Assembly (NCBI GenBank): GCA_016719895.1
Contig: JADJYG010000001.1
Coordinates: 186,001-250,000 of the forward strand
Source: Saprospirales bacterium
Lineage (GTDB): Bacteria > Bacteroidota > Bacteroidia > Chitinophagales > Saprospiraceae
Length of the DNA: 64,000 nt
Reading direction: 5' to 3'
Shown here in pieces: positions 9,892 to 19,201 of the stretch. The notes under the pieces were generated by a model that worked only from the letters and a program-made list of their open reading frames with translations, was not told the origin of the DNA and made no database searches. The first letter of the stretch is position 1. The number at the start of each line of letters is the position of its first letter. The position numbers and the translations under genes are program-made.

Positions 9892-11703
9892 ATGAAAAAC
9901 ATCCGCAACATTGCCATTATTGCCCACGTTGACCACGGCAAAACGACACTTGTCGACAAAATGATCCATGCCGCTAAAGTGTTCAAGGAACACGAGGTCA
10001 CTGGCGACCTGATTTTGGACAATAATGACCTCGAACGGGAGCGCGGCATTACTATATTGGCCAAAAACGTGGCCATTACGTATAAAGGCGTCAAGATCAA
10101 CGTCATCGACACGCCCGGTCACGCCGATTTCGGCGGCGAGGTGGAACGCGTGCTCAATATGGCCGATGGAGTGCTTTTGCTGGTGGACGCCTTCGAAGGT
10201 CCCATGCCGCAAACCCGCTTCGTGCTGCAAAAAGCCCTTCAATTGGGCAAAAAAGCCATCGTCGTGATCAATAAGGTGGACAAACCCAACTGCAACCCCG
10301 ATTGGGCGCACGAGCAGGTATTCGACCTGATGTGCTCGCTGGATGCTACCGAAGAACAGCTTGACTTCCCGGTCTTGTTCGGCTCGGCCAAACAAGGTTG
10401 GATGAGCCACGACTGGAAGAATCCGTCCGAAGACATCACCCTGCTGTTGGATGATATTGTGAAATACATCCCCGAACCTACCGCAGAGGATGGCTCACCA
10501 CAGATGCTGATCACCTCGCTGGACTACTCCAACTATGTGGGCCGGATTGCCGTGGGGCGCCTCAAGCGCGGCAAATTGGTTGCCAACCAGGCGGTGTCGC
10601 TGGTCAAAAAAGACGGCACGATCCAAAAGCACCGTATCAAACAATTGTTTTTGTTTGACGGGCTGGCAAAAAAAGATGCCGCCGAGGTGGAAGCCGGCGA
10701 TATTTGTGCCGCCGTGGGCCTTGAAGGTTTTGATATCGGAGATACCATTGCCGATTTTGATAATCCCGAGGGACTGGCCCCCATCGCAGTGGATGAGCCT
10801 ACGATGAGCATGTTATTTACGATCAATGATTCGCCCTTTTTTGGACAAGAGGGCAAATTCGTCACGAGCCGCCACGTTCGGGACCGCCTGTTGCGCGAAC
10901 TGGAAAAGAACCTTGCCATGCGCATGGAAGAAACTGGGAGCGCCGATTCGTTCATGGTGTTTGGGCGCGGCGTACTGCACTTGAGTATTCTAATCGAAAC
11001 CATGCGCCGGGAAGGATACGAGTTGCAAATTGGCCAGCCCAAAGTAATTGTGCGGGAAATAAACGGCGTCCGGCACGAGCCCGTGGAAGAGATGACGATC
11101 GACGTACCGGAAACCTTCAGCGGAAAGTGCATCGAGCTGGTTACCCGGCGCAAAGGCGTGATGAAAAGTATGGAACCGCGTAATGACCGCTTCATCCTCC
11201 GTTTTGAAATTCCCTCCCGCGGCATTATCGGTTTGCGCTCCAACATGCTGACCGCCACCCAGGGCGAAGCCATTATGACCCACCGGTTTCTGACGTACGA
11301 GCCCTGGAAAGGAGAAATGTCCGGCCGGCAGAATGGCTCCCTGATCGTGATGGAAACGGGCACTGCCATCGCGTATTCGCTGGACAATCTCCAGGATCGC
11401 GGCGTTTTCTTTGTCGAACCGGGCGAAGAAGTATACGAGGGCCAGGTCATCGGCGAAAACAATCGGACTGGCGATTTGGTGATAAACGTCACGAAAACAA
11501 AAAAATTGACCAACATGCGGGCATCCGGCTCCGACGACAAAGCCTCTCTGGCGCCGCCGCGCCGGTTCACACTCGAAGAAGCCCTGGAATACATCCAGGA
11601 AGATGAATACGTGGAAGTCACGCCCAAAAGTATCCGCCTGCGAAAAATTTATCTCAAAGATTTTGAGCGCAAAAAAGCCCAAAAGGATTTAGTCCTGGCC
11701 TGA
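9892..11703 (+). CDS. typA: Translational GTPase TypA/BipA
   Basis: The 603-residue product has the family's usual length. GTPase motifs are all visible: AHVDHGKTT (G1, residues about 10-18), the switch region RERGITI, DTPGHADFGGEVER (G3), NKVDKP (G4) and GSAKQGW (G5). The TypA-specific C-terminal half follows, with EPVEEMTIDVPE, SRGIIGLRSNMLTATQGEAIM and the terminal basic segment. TypA is a ribosome-binding GTPase that helps 50S assembly and translation under stress, including cold. The start is set at MKNIRNIAIIAHVDHGK because the conserved domain begins there and a promoter lies just upstream; a longer frame from 9760 has no conserved sequence. Confidence 0.97.
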   Translation: MKNIRNIAIIAHVDHGKTTLVDKMIHAAKVFKEHEVTGDLILDNNDLERERGITILAKNVAITYKGVKINVIDTPGHADFGGEVERVLNMADGVLLLVDAFEGPMPQTRFVLQKALQLGKKAIVVINKVDKPNCNPDWAHEQVFDLMCSLDATEEQLDFPVLFGSAKQGWMSHDWKNPSEDITLLLDDIVKYIPEPTAEDGSPQMLITSLDYSNYVGRIAVGRLKRGKLVANQAVSLVKKDGTIQKHRIKQLFLFDGLAKKDAAEVEAGDICAAVGLEGFDIGDTIADFDNPEGLAPIAVDEPTMSMLFTINDSPFFGQEGKFVTSRHVRDRLLRELEKNLAMRMEETGSADSFMVFGRGVLHLSILIETMRREGYELQIGQPKVIVREINGVRHEPVEEMTIDVPETFSGKCIELVTRRKGVMKSMEPRNDRFILRFEIPSRGIIGLRSNMLTATQGEAIMTHRFLTYEPWKGEMSGRQNGSLIVMETGTAIAYSLDNLQDRGVFFVEPGEEVYEGQVIGENNRTGDLVINVTKTKKLTNMRASGSDDKASLAPPRRFTLEEALEYIQEDEYVEVTPKSIRLRKIYLKDFERKKAQKDLVLA

Positions 11704-11727
11704 TGGTGGCCGGTCAGCCCGTTTGCC

Positions 11728-11765
11728 GGCGGTTTTCCCCTCATGAAGGTCATGGAAAAACCGCC
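11728..11765 (+). terminator. Hairpin downstream of typA
   Basis: GGCGGTTTTCC (11728-11738) and GGAAAAACCGCC (11754-11765) form a stem with one bulged base about 25 bp after the typA stop. No clear U-tract follows, so termination is inferred only from position. Confidence 0.4.
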
Positions 11766-11806
11766 CGGAATAATCCGCCCGTCTGAATAAAAACTAATTC
11801 CAAATT

Positions 11807-11835
11807 TTTGCGTTTGTGGAGAAATTCTATTTTTG
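11807..11835 (+). promoter_or_regulatory. Candidate promoter in the typA-queA gap
   Basis: TTTG at 11807-11810 and TATTTTTG at 11828-11835 match the Bacteroidota -33/-7 elements with a 17-bp spacer. The next gene, queA, starts at 12060, so a transcript from here would carry a leader of about 215 nt. I see no recognisable riboswitch or small gene in 11836-12059. Confidence 0.4.
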
Positions 11836-12059
11836 CAGGCATTTTCGAATGCCGGGAGCAAGGCGATTCTGAAAATACAACTATTTCTCCTCTTATAATG
11901 TCACCTGGTTGATGAAACGCCTATTCTAATACGGCACAATATTCGATCAGCCAAACTAAATTAATTTTGTCTTGGAGGGCAGTACCGGCACGGAAAAATA
12001 ACGGATCACCTTCTTCTTGAAATTCCGTCGGTGTTTTTTCTCCATTACTTCAATGAATC

Positions 12060-13124
12060 ATGCGGACCAAACTAAGCAGCTTCAATTTTAACCTTCCCAA
12101 AGAACTTGTTGCACAATACCCCAGCGAAGAGCGGGATCAGAGCCGCCTTATGGTGGTACACCGGGAAACCGGAAAGATCGAACACCGGATTTTTAAAGAC
12201 GTGTTGAATTATTTTGAGGATGGGGACGTGATGATCTTCAACAATACTAAGGTTTTTCCAGCGCGTTTGTATGGGCAAAAAGAAAAAACCGGCGCCAAAA
12301 TTGAAGTTTTCCTGCTTCGTGAATTAAACCACGATGCCCGGCTCTGGGATGTTCTGGTCGACCCGGCCCGAAAAATCCGGGTTGGAAACAAACTTTATTT
12401 CGAGGATGAGAACGGCAACGATGCCCTGGTAGCCGAAGTGGTAGACAACACAACTTCCCGGGGCCGCACCATCCGGTTCCTTTTTGAAGGGCCGGAAGAA
12501 GAATTCCAGCATGAGCTGTCTAAACTGGGCAATACGCCTTTGCCCAAGTATATTGAGCGGGAACCCGAAGCGATCGACCGCGAACGGTACCAGACCATTT
12601 ATGCCAAAGAGATCGGGGCCGTAGCCGCGCCTACGGCAGGTTTGCATTTTAGCCGCGAATTGCTCAAACGGCTGGAGTTGAAAGGCGTCCATTTCGCCGA
12701 ACTGACCTTGCACATCGGGCTGGGTACTTTTCGCACCATCGACGTGGAGGATTTATCCAAACATAAAATGGAGGCCGAATATTTCCGGATTGCACCCGCA
12801 GCAGCCGAAACCGTAAATACCAGCAAACTGGCTGGCCGCAAAATCTGTTCCGTCGGCACGACGGTCATGCGCTCCATCGAAACCGCCGTATCGGCAGAAC
12901 ATCTGCTCAAACCGGTAGAAGGTTGGACCAATAAATTTATTTACCCGCCTTACGATTTCCATATCGCCAACAGCATGATCACCAACTTTCACCTGCCCAA
13001 ATCCAGCTTGTTGATCATGATTTGTGCTTTCGGCGGCTTCGAGCTGGTCATGGAAGCATACGAAGAGGCGATTAAAGAAAAATACCGCTTTTTCAGCTAT
13101 GGCGATGCCATGCTCATCCTGTAA
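12060..13124 (+). CDS. queA: S-adenosylmethionine:tRNA ribosyltransferase-isomerase
   Basis: The 354-residue product matches QueA throughout: FNLPKELVAQYP and the RDQSRLMVVHR stretch near the N-terminus, GDVMIFNNTKVFPARLYG, AAPTAGLHFS (residues about 189-198), LHIGLGTFRTI, and TNFHLPKSSLLIMICAFGG near the end. QueA moves the ribosyl part of AdoMet onto preQ1 at position 34 of GUN tRNAs to give epoxyqueuosine. The length is normal and no key motif is missing. The start at 12060 gives MRTKLSSFNF, directly before the conserved N-terminus. The next gene begins 43 bp downstream. Confidence 0.97.
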   Translation: MRTKLSSFNFNLPKELVAQYPSEERDQSRLMVVHRETGKIEHRIFKDVLNYFEDGDVMIFNNTKVFPARLYGQKEKTGAKIEVFLLRELNHDARLWDVLVDPARKIRVGNKLYFEDENGNDALVAEVVDNTTSRGRTIRFLFEGPEEEFQHELSKLGNTPLPKYIEREPEAIDRERYQTIYAKEIGAVAAPTAGLHFSRELLKRLELKGVHFAELTLHIGLGTFRTIDVEDLSKHKMEAEYFRIAPAAAETVNTSKLAGRKICSVGTTVMRSIETAVSAEHLLKPVEGWTNKFIYPPYDFHIANSMITNFHLPKSSLLIMICAFGGFELVMEAYEEAIKEKYRFFSYGDAMLIL

Positions 13125-13167
13125 GCGACTAAACCTACTCACAACAATTTAATAAACCGGATCACCT

Positions 13168-13389
13168 ATGTACTGGACACTTGAATTGGCCTCATACCTG
13201 GAAGAAGCTCCGTGGCCTGCCACTAAAGATGAGCTGATCGACTACGCCATCCGCTCCGGTGCCCCAAGTGAAGTTATCGATAATCTCGACGAATTGGAAG
13301 ACGACGGCGAGCTGTATGAAGGCATTGAAGACATTTGGCCGGATTACCCCCGGCACGACGACTTCTTCTTCAACGAAGACGAGTATTAG
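13168..13389 (+). CDS. DUF2795 small acidic protein
   Basis: The 73-residue product has the DUF2795 pattern: YLEEAPWPATKDELIDYA, then a GAPSEVIDNLDEL segment. This fold is a small helical domain seen in bacteria and archaea; its function is not established. The C-terminal 20 residues are strongly acidic and aromatic (PRHDDFFFNEDEY). It follows queA by 43 bp and is closed by a strong terminator, so the two probably share a transcript. Confidence 0.8.
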   Translation: MYWTLELASYLEEAPWPATKDELIDYAIRSGAPSEVIDNLDELEDDGELYEGIEDIWPDYPRHDDFFFNEDEY

Positions 13390-13462
13390 CCACATACCGA
13401 TTCGAAAGGCTTTACTGCCAGGCGCTGTTATTACTTGTTTCAACGGGTATCTTTGACAGTAA

Positions 13463-13495
13463 AAAAGCCACTCTCTGACCCGGGGAGTGGCTTTT
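13463..13495 (+). terminator. Rho-independent terminator after queA/DUF2795
   Basis: AAAAGCCACTC (13463-13473) pairs perfectly with GAGTGGCTTTT (13485-13495) around an 11-base loop, followed by a T-rich tract. It can also act on the other strand because of its A-rich 5' side. The next 150 bp (13500-13660) are unusually AT-rich and contain no gene I can support. Confidence 0.9.
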
Positions 13496-13640
13496 CTATT
13501 TCAGATTTTAAAATTTAAGTGGCTTTTGGCTGCTGTACAATTTATAATTTTTTCAACTCATAATAACTTTAAAATACTGTTTATCAATATTTTAATTTAT
13601 TTTTTAAAATATAAATTTTCGACAAATCTAAAAAACTGTC

Positions 13641-13672
13641 TTTTCCAGGCGGGCCCGTGCCATGTACTTTTG
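13641..13672 (+). promoter_or_regulatory. Promoter of the Crp/Fnr gene
   Basis: TTTT at 13641-13644 and TACTTTTG at 13665-13672, about 20 bp apart, fit the Bacteroidota promoter consensus. Transcription would begin near 13680, upstream of all candidate start codons of the regulator. Confidence 0.55.
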
Positions 13673-13818
13673 TATGGTGATCAAAGTATCGCTCCAAACA
13701 AATAATCGAAAAACGTAGCGGGCTGAAAACAAATGCAGTCGGGCTACTGCCCCACCGGATGAAAATGAAACCCTTGCTCGGACGGAAACTTTACCAACCA
13801 CCGCAAACAAACGCAACG

Positions 13819-14508
13819 ATGCCGCCTATGGACACGAGCAACAAAATTCAATTCTTCGGCAGGTTGCCGCTCTTTGAGGCGCTCAACCCGGCTGAGCTGG
13901 AACAATTGGCCAGCATTGCCCAACACCGGCGTGCACCCAAATTCCAATTTATTTTCATGCCGGACGAACCCGCAGACCATTTGTACCTCCTCCTCCAGGG
14001 CCGGCTGAAGACCGGCACATTTTCCGCCGATGGCCGGGAGGTGATCAAAGAAATTCTGCAGCCCCGAACGCTTTTCGGCGACCTGGCCCTGGCCGGCGAA
14101 ACCACCCGGAGTGAATTTGCACAAGCGCTGCACGACGAGGCCGAATATTTGGCTATCCGGGTACTGGATTTCCAACTCCTGATGCAACAAAACCAACGCC
14201 TCGTTTTTGCCTGCCTGCGGCACTTGAGCCAACGCCTGCAACGGGTCGAAGAACGGCTGGCCAAGCTGGTCCTGAAGGACGCCCGGGAACGCATCATCGA
14301 GTTTCTCATCGAAACAGCCGGCCGCGAAGGCCGGCGGGTAGGCTACGAAACCCTGGTCAAACATCATTTGACACAACAGGACATTGCCAACCTGACCGGT
14401 ACCAGCAGGCAAACGGTTACTTCCGTACTCAATGACCTGCGTAAATCCAATCTGATTTACTTCAACCGGAACAGTATCCTGATCCGGGATATTGAAAAAC
14501 TGGCCTGA
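13819..14508 (+). CDS. Crp/Fnr family transcriptional regulator
   Basis: A cyclic-nucleotide-binding type beta-barrel covers the first half (IQFFGRLPLFEALNPAEL, DEPADHLYLLLQGRLK, LFGDLALAGE), followed by the dimer helix and a C-terminal winged helix-turn-helix (LTQQDIANLTGTSRQTVTSV, then LRKSNLIYF). No Fe-S cysteine set of the Fnr type is present near the N-terminus, and the Crp cAMP-contact residues are not clearly conserved, so the ligand is unknown. The start is placed at MPPMDTSNKI; ATG codons at 13759 (20 residues longer, same frame) and 13828 are alternatives. The gene stands alone between its own promoter and a bidirectional terminator. A redox or stress regulator is the usual role of such proteins in Bacteroidota; the target is not visible. 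Confidence 0.9.
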   Translation: MPPMDTSNKIQFFGRLPLFEALNPAELEQLASIAQHRRAPKFQFIFMPDEPADHLYLLLQGRLKTGTFSADGREVIKEILQPRTLFGDLALAGETTRSEFAQALHDEAEYLAIRVLDFQLLMQQNQRLVFACLRHLSQRLQRVEERLAKLVLKDARERIIEFLIETAGREGRRVGYETLVKHHLTQQDIANLTGTSRQTVTSVLNDLRKSNLIYFNRNSILIRDIEKLA

Positions 14509-14598
14509 CCGGAGGGAAGGATAATCCCTGAAACAGTTGGGTTGCAGAAACAGACCAAACAGTACCCAAACAAATAAATCGCTGCAAGTTTGATGTTT

Positions 14599-14631
14599 CG
14601 AAGGCTTTCCGGTCAAACGGGAAGCCTTTCG
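14599..14631. terminator. Bidirectional terminator between crp-like gene and rnz
   Basis: CGAAGGCTTTCC (14599-14610) and GGGAAGCCTTTCG (14619-14631) form a long stem between two convergent genes, with T/A-rich flanks on the right. It probably serves both the Crp/Fnr gene (+) and rnz (-). Confidence 0.75.
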
Positions 14632-14645
14632 AATTTTATGGGGCC

Positions 14646-15551
14646 TCAGACCAGATAAACGCCACCTTCCTCGGCGCCATAAGATTCTTCAAAAACACCC
14701 CTGGCCTCTGCCAGGTGTTGTTCGGCATCGGGGTACCGGGCGGAAAAATGGCCAAGTAACAACTTTTTTACCCCGGCCCGCCGGGCAATTCCGGCTGCTT
14801 GCTGTGCCGTGGAATGGAGCGATACACGCGCCTCCTCCTGGTGCGATTCGGTAAACGTAGCTTCATGGTACAGCAAATCCACCCCACTGACCGCTTCCAC
14901 TACGGCATCGGAAGGTGCGGTATCGCTGCAAAACGCATACGCCCGCGGCGGGCGCGGCGCCAGGGTCAGCTCTTCATTGCTGATAATACGGCCGTCCGGC
15001 AAGATCAGGTCGGCCCCGGCCTTTATTCCGGGAATCAAGGTTATTGGGATATGGTATGCCTCCATTTTATCCTTCCGGATGTTGCGCGGCCGGGGTTTTT
15101 CCCGGAACAACCACCCGGTGCAGGCTATCCGGTGATACAAAGGGATCGTCGAAACTTCCACCAGTTTGTTTTCAAAAACCGGGGCGCACACCCCAGTATC
15201 CACCACCACAAACTCGAGCGGATAGGAAAATACGACACCGGTACACTGCGCGCCATATTCGACCAATTCCCGTAGGCCGGCGGGGCCAAACAACTGCAAT
15301 TTTTTAGTGCGGTGCTTCAGGCAATACGAGGTGAGCAAACCGAGCAGGCCAAGTACGTGGTCGCCGTGTAAATGGCTGATAAACAGTTGTTGAAAGCGGT
15401 CGGAGGGGATTCGGTAGCGGAAGAGTTGGTGTTGGGTTCCTTCGCCGCAATCGATCAGGAAATAATGATTTTCCGCCTGAAGGACCTGCGCCGTGTAATT
15501 CCGGCCCTGAAAGGGCCCGCCGGCGCCATTGCCTAATATGGTGAGTTGCAT
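14646..15551 (-). CDS. rnz: Ribonuclease Z
   Basis: The 301-residue product is a metallo-beta-lactamase fold nuclease of RNase Z type: the N-terminal GNGAGGPFQGRNYTA, DCGEGTQHQL, the zinc motif SHLHGDHVLGLLGLL (residues about 59-73), FCSDTAPSD and LLYHEATF, and the final zinc histidine in LLLGHFSARY. It cuts the 3' trailer from tRNA precursors lacking encoded CCA. Two of the three tRNAs in this window (50415 and 50506) lack CCA, which fits a need for this enzyme. It is the last gene of the leftward cluster that begins at ribBA or ubiE. Confidence 0.95.
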   Translation of the reverse strand: MQLTILGNGAGGPFQGRNYTAQVLQAENHYFLIDCGEGTQHQLFRYRIPSDRFQQLFISHLHGDHVLGLLGLLTSYCLKHRTKKLQLFGPAGLRELVEYGAQCTGVVFSYPLEFVVVDTGVCAPVFENKLVEVSTIPLYHRIACTGWLFREKPRPRNIRKDKMEAYHIPITLIPGIKAGADLILPDGRIISNEELTLAPRPPRAYAFCSDTAPSDAVVEAVSGVDLLYHEATFTESHQEEARVSLHSTAQQAAGIARRAGVKKLLLGHFSARYPDAEQHLAEARGVFEESYGAEEGGVYLV

Positions 15552-15575
15552 ACGCGAAAAATTGAAAGGGCGCGG

Positions 15576-17539
15576 TCAGCGGAGAATAATAGTACCGGTA
15601 CGCCGGCTGATTTCTTTAAAAACCTCCTGAAGTTTCAGATGCACTTTATGCAACCGCTGCAATTCCTCCCATTCGCCCGATTGCTCGGCATGCCGGATGC
15701 GGTCTTTGTTCATATCCATTATTTTGACGATTTTCCGGAGTTTGAACAAACTCAGGGATTTATAAGCATCGGCGGTAAAATTGAATTCCGGCATCAACTG
15801 GTTCTGAAGCGGCAAATCTTTCATTTCTTCCCAGTTAGCGGAATAATGCCATTGGGTAGATTCGGAAAGTATGTCTATCGCCAGGTCCCGCACTTCTTTT
15901 TGCGGATTTTCTAAAAAAAACGCCTGCGTGAGTTCGCCTCCCGCCAACAGATGCGCGTGGCACTGCCGGGCTATGTGGCCGTACAAAGGGTTGTCAAAAC
16001 TGCCCAGAGAATCTTCAATGTCCGCCAAAACCAGTTCTGCCACCGTCGCCTGCTCCTCCGGCAATTTCTGGTTGCCAAACAACATCAGGAGCCGGATAAT
16101 ATCCCGTTCCTGAAACTCGTCGCCGCGTTGCAGTTTAGTTTCCGGTACGGGTTCCCCGACGGGTACATCCGGCGGCGGGGCATCCGCAGGCATGTCGGAA
16201 GCGGCGCCGGGTTGCCGGGCGTCGCGGTCCGATTTCTTGCGCAACGCGGCGAGAATCAGTTTGTTGGTTTCTTCGTGCAACACCTGCTCCGAAGCTTCTA
16301 ACAGGGCGGCGCATTCTTTCAGATAAACGCCGCGTTTGATCGGGTCCGGTATCCGCGCGATACTACCGAGGATGTCTTTGATAAGACCTGATTTCCGGAT
16401 CGGGTCACCTTCGGTTTCTTTGAGCAGCAAGCGGGTTTTGAATAAAATAAAATCCTTTGCCTCGCGGGTTATAAAATCGGCGAAAGCCTCGCTACCAATT
16501 TTTTGAACAAAACTATCGGGATCCTCGCCTTCCGGAAGCAGCACAATTTTGACGTTCAGGTCCTGCTCCAGGGCGAGATCGAGGCCGCGCAGGGCAGCTT
16601 TTACGCCAGCCGGGTCGCCGTCGTATAAAATTTTGAGGTTGGCAGTGTTGCGTTTGATGAGCTGCAGCTGACCGTCGGTCAGCGAGGTACCACTACTGGC
16701 CACTACATTTTCAATACCCGCCTGGTGCAGGGAAATAACATCCATGTAGCCTTCCACCAGGATGCATTCATCCTGTTTGCGTATCGCTTTTTTTGCCTGG
16801 AATGCCCCGTAGAGCGTCTTGTTTTTTACATAAATTTCGGTTTCGGGACTGTTGATGTATTTGGGGATGTTTTTATCCGCCGACATGGTTCGGCCGGCAA
16901 AGGCCGCCACTTTGCCCGACAAATTATGGATAGCAAACATGACCCGTCCGCGAAAAAAGTCGCGGGTCCCTTCGGCATTACAAAGACCTACTTTTTTTAG
17001 TAAATCCAGGCTATGACCGGCCACCCGGGCGCGCTGCAGGAGCAGGTCCCACAAATCGGGGCATAGCCCAGGCCGAAGGAACGGATGGTCTCTTCGCGCA
17101 GGCCGCGTTGCCTGAAGTAGGCCAGTGCGACAGATTTTCCTTCGTCGGTTTCGAACAATTGCGTTTGGAAATGCTGCAGGGCAAAGTCGTTGACGATATA
17201 AAGCGAATCGGCCAGCTGTTGTTCGGCCAGCTGTTCGGGGCTGCGCTCCACTTCTTCTATTTCGATATGGTATTTGCGCGCCAGCCAGCGCAGGGCTTCC
17301 GGATAGGTAAAATTTTCGTGCTCCATCAGGAAGGTAACGGCATCGCCTCCTTTTCCACAACCAAAACACTTGAAGATATTACGCGCCGGATTGACGTTGA
17401 ACGAAGGTGTTTTTTCGTTGTGAAAGGGGCACAAACCAATCAGGTTGACGCCCCGCCGGCGCAAAGCGACAAAGTCTTCAATTACGTCTTCGATCCGGAC
17501 CGCATCAATTATTTCCCGAATAGTGTTGGGTGGAATCAT
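15576..17539 (-). CDS. dnaG: DNA primase DnaG, broken by a one-base frameshift
   Basis: Two overlapping frames together encode one DnaG of about 654 residues, the normal size. The first (17539 to about 17060) has the zinc-binding domain: GLCPFHNEKTPSFNVNP and FKCFGCGKGGDAV. The second, from about 17058 to 15576, has the TOPRIM core: ILVEGYMDVISLHQAGIEN, SSGTSLTDGQ, LYDGDPAGVKAA and the C-terminal helicase-binding region. They join at the run GGGG (17058-17061 on the + strand): the protein reads SFGLGYAP in one frame and should continue DLWDLLLQRARV in the other. One extra base in that run restores the gene. DnaG makes primers for replication and is essential, so sequence error is more likely than true loss. 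Confidence 0.93.
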
Positions 17540-17584
17540 GCGTCAAAATTAACCGCTGGGGCGCAAAAAAAGAAGGGCTGTCTC

Positions 17585-18397
17585 TTATCCTTCAAAGTGC
17601 AGCGAAACCGTAAAGGTACGGGAGAGCACTTTCTCCAGAATCGTACTTTGCTCCAGCCGGTTGTTGTAGATCAGCACGTTGTTGATGCCTTGCGAAATCT
17701 TGAATTCCGGCGAAAAGATAAAATACGGGAAAAAGAACTGGATGCCCGCGCCGTATTCAAACTGAAAATCTGTGGGCGCGATTTTTACGAGGCCGGCCGC
17801 CTGGCGGGTACGCGAATCGCTGGCGACGTCGAAGACATACTTCACCCCTGCGATCAAAAACAGCCGGAAATCGTGGTATGGCGCCGACTTGAAGCGCACT
17901 TGGAAGGGCATTTCCACAAATACCGATTCGATGCGCCGCGTTAACGACAGCGTATTTTCTCCGGGAGGAGCGTATTTGATATTGCGCTCGACAAAAGACA
18001 GGGTCGGTAAAAAACGCACATCAAAATGCTGCCCGATCTTGAGGTTCGACACGATCCCCAGGTTAAAACCGGGTCCGGTGACCGATTGAGCCAGGCTGAA
18101 GGAGTCGTTGCGAATGAAATCCTGCGAGTGGTATATCCGGAAGTCGCTTTGGTTTAACCCCAACGTAATGCCAAAGTAGTACGATTTGGCCTGGAAATCT
18201 TTATAATTGAAATTATGCCCGTCGGCGCGCTGTGCGGATACGGTTGCTGCGGAAAACAGGCCCCCTGCCAACAACAGCAAAAGCCAGGCTTGGCGCCGGA
18301 AGCCGGCCAGCCGGGCCGGACGCCGGTAATTTCTATTGATTAAGGCGCCTTTTCGGCTGTGTAAATCGAACATATTCCTAGAGTAAGTCGTTCGCAT
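17585..18397 (-). CDS. porT: PorT-like outer-membrane beta-barrel protein (type IX secretion)
   Basis: The 270-residue product has a basic N-terminus, a signal peptide (WLLLLLAGGLFSAATVSAQ) and a barrel of about 200 residues with alternating strands (YYFGITLGLNQSDF, PGFNLGIVSNLKIGQHFDVR, VFVEMPFQVRFKSAPY, LFLIAGVKYVFDV). PorT is an outer-membrane component needed for type IX secretion and gliding. The gene follows ubiE, an order I know from other Bacteroidota, which supports PorT over a generic barrel. The chosen start overlaps ubiE by 58 bp; MFDLHSRKG at 18373 is the only other Met before the signal peptide. The substrates may include the giant repeat protein and the dockerin protein in this window. 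Confidence 0.85.
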   Translation of the reverse strand: MRTTYSRNMFDLHSRKGALINRNYRRPARLAGFRRQAWLLLLLAGGLFSAATVSAQRADGHNFNYKDFQAKSYYFGITLGLNQSDFRIYHSQDFIRNDSFSLAQSVTGPGFNLGIVSNLKIGQHFDVRFLPTLSFVERNIKYAPPGENTLSLTRRIESVFVEMPFQVRFKSAPYHDFRLFLIAGVKYVFDVASDSRTRQAAGLVKIAPTDFQFEYGAGIQFFFPYFIFSPEFKISQGINNVLIYNNRLEQSTILEKVLSRTFTVSLHFEG

Positions 18398-19083
18398 TGT
18401 GGGTTTTGATAACCGGTTTTGGTTAAAATAGATAAAAAATCATGACCTTCCGGGAAGGCCTGCACGCTTTCAAACAGATAGGAGTAGGCGCGCATATCCC
18501 GGCTGGTTAAACGTCCGATGCGCGGTAAAACGTATTTAAAGTAGGTATTGTATAGTTGTTTGAACGGAAAAAGTTGCGGTCTGGAAAATTCCAGGATCAC
18601 CACCCGGCCACCCGGGCGCAATACCCGCTGCATCTCGGACAAACCTTTCTCCAGGTGTTCGAAATTGCGCACGCCGAAGGCCACCGTGACGGCATCAAAG
18701 TGGCAATCGGGAAACTGCAACTGTTCGCTGTCGCCAGTTTCCAGGGTAATTACCCGCTCCAGGCCGGCCCGGCGGATTTTTTCGCGCCCATATTCCAGCA
18801 TCTGGTTGGCAATGTCGATGCCGGTAATGCGTTCCGGCTTCAACATACGCGCCGCCAGAAGCGCCACATCGGCCGTACCGGTGGCGACGTCCAGGATTAC
18901 TTTGGGCTGTAACTGGCGCAAATACCCCAGGGCTTTGCGCCGCCACCAAACGTCGATGCCCAACGATAACACCCTGTTCAGCAAGTCGTATCGCGGTGCA
19001 ATTTTGTCGAACATGCGCTCAACCTGGGCTTTTTTACTTTCCCCATCGCTGCGATAAGGTGTGACAAGCGGTTTGTTTTCCAT
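18340..19083 (-). CDS. ubiE: Demethylmenaquinone/2-methoxy-benzoquinol methyltransferase
   Basis: The 247-residue product is a class I AdoMet methyltransferase with UbiE/MenG signatures: VERMFDKIAPRYDLLNRVLS, motif I ILDVATGTADVAL, GIDIANQMLEYGR, FDAVTVAFGVRNFEHLE and RVLRPGGRVVILEFSRP. In Bacteroidota, which use menaquinone, it carries out the last methylation from demethylmenaquinone. It leads a cluster with porT and probably dnaG and rnz. A -7 element lies 17 bp upstream on this strand. Confidence 0.95.
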   Translation of the reverse strand: MENKPLVTPYRSDGESKKAQVERMFDKIAPRYDLLNRVLSLGIDVWWRRKALGYLRQLQPKVILDVATGTADVALLAARMLKPERITGIDIANQMLEYGREKIRRAGLERVITLETGDSEQLQFPDCHFDAVTVAFGVRNFEHLEKGLSEMQRVLRPGGRVVILEFSRPQLFPFKQLYNTYFKYVLPRIGRLTSRDMRAYSYLFESVQAFPEGHDFLSILTKTGYQNPQCERLTLGICSIYTAEKAP

Positions 19084-19099
19084 ATACAGTAAGGTGACG

Positions 19100-19107
19100 C
19101 AAAAGTA
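19100..19107 (-). promoter_or_regulatory. -7 element upstream of ubiE
   Basis: Read on the minus strand, TACTTTTG matches TAnnTTTG and lies 16 bp before the ubiE ATG. A -33 TTTG at the expected distance is not evident, so only the -7 half is supported. It suggests that ubiE starts a transcript separate from ribBA. Confidence 0.45.
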
Positions 19108-19201
19108 GAAAATTCGGTTGGATCGTATCAGGGTTTGGTTTCAGCAGCACGCCGGCTTGTATATCCCGCGGGCTACCAGTAAATGAACCCTGCCCACACC
19201 G

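Noticed and set aside
10533..11627. 364-codon minus-strand frame opposite typA
   Set aside because: It is an antisense shadow of a well-conserved GTPase, with Ser/Arg-rich composition and no domain.
17058..17061. Programmed frameshift in dnaG
   Set aside because: No slippery heptamer with a downstream stem is evident, dnaG is not known for frameshifting, and two other homopolymer breaks occur in this window.
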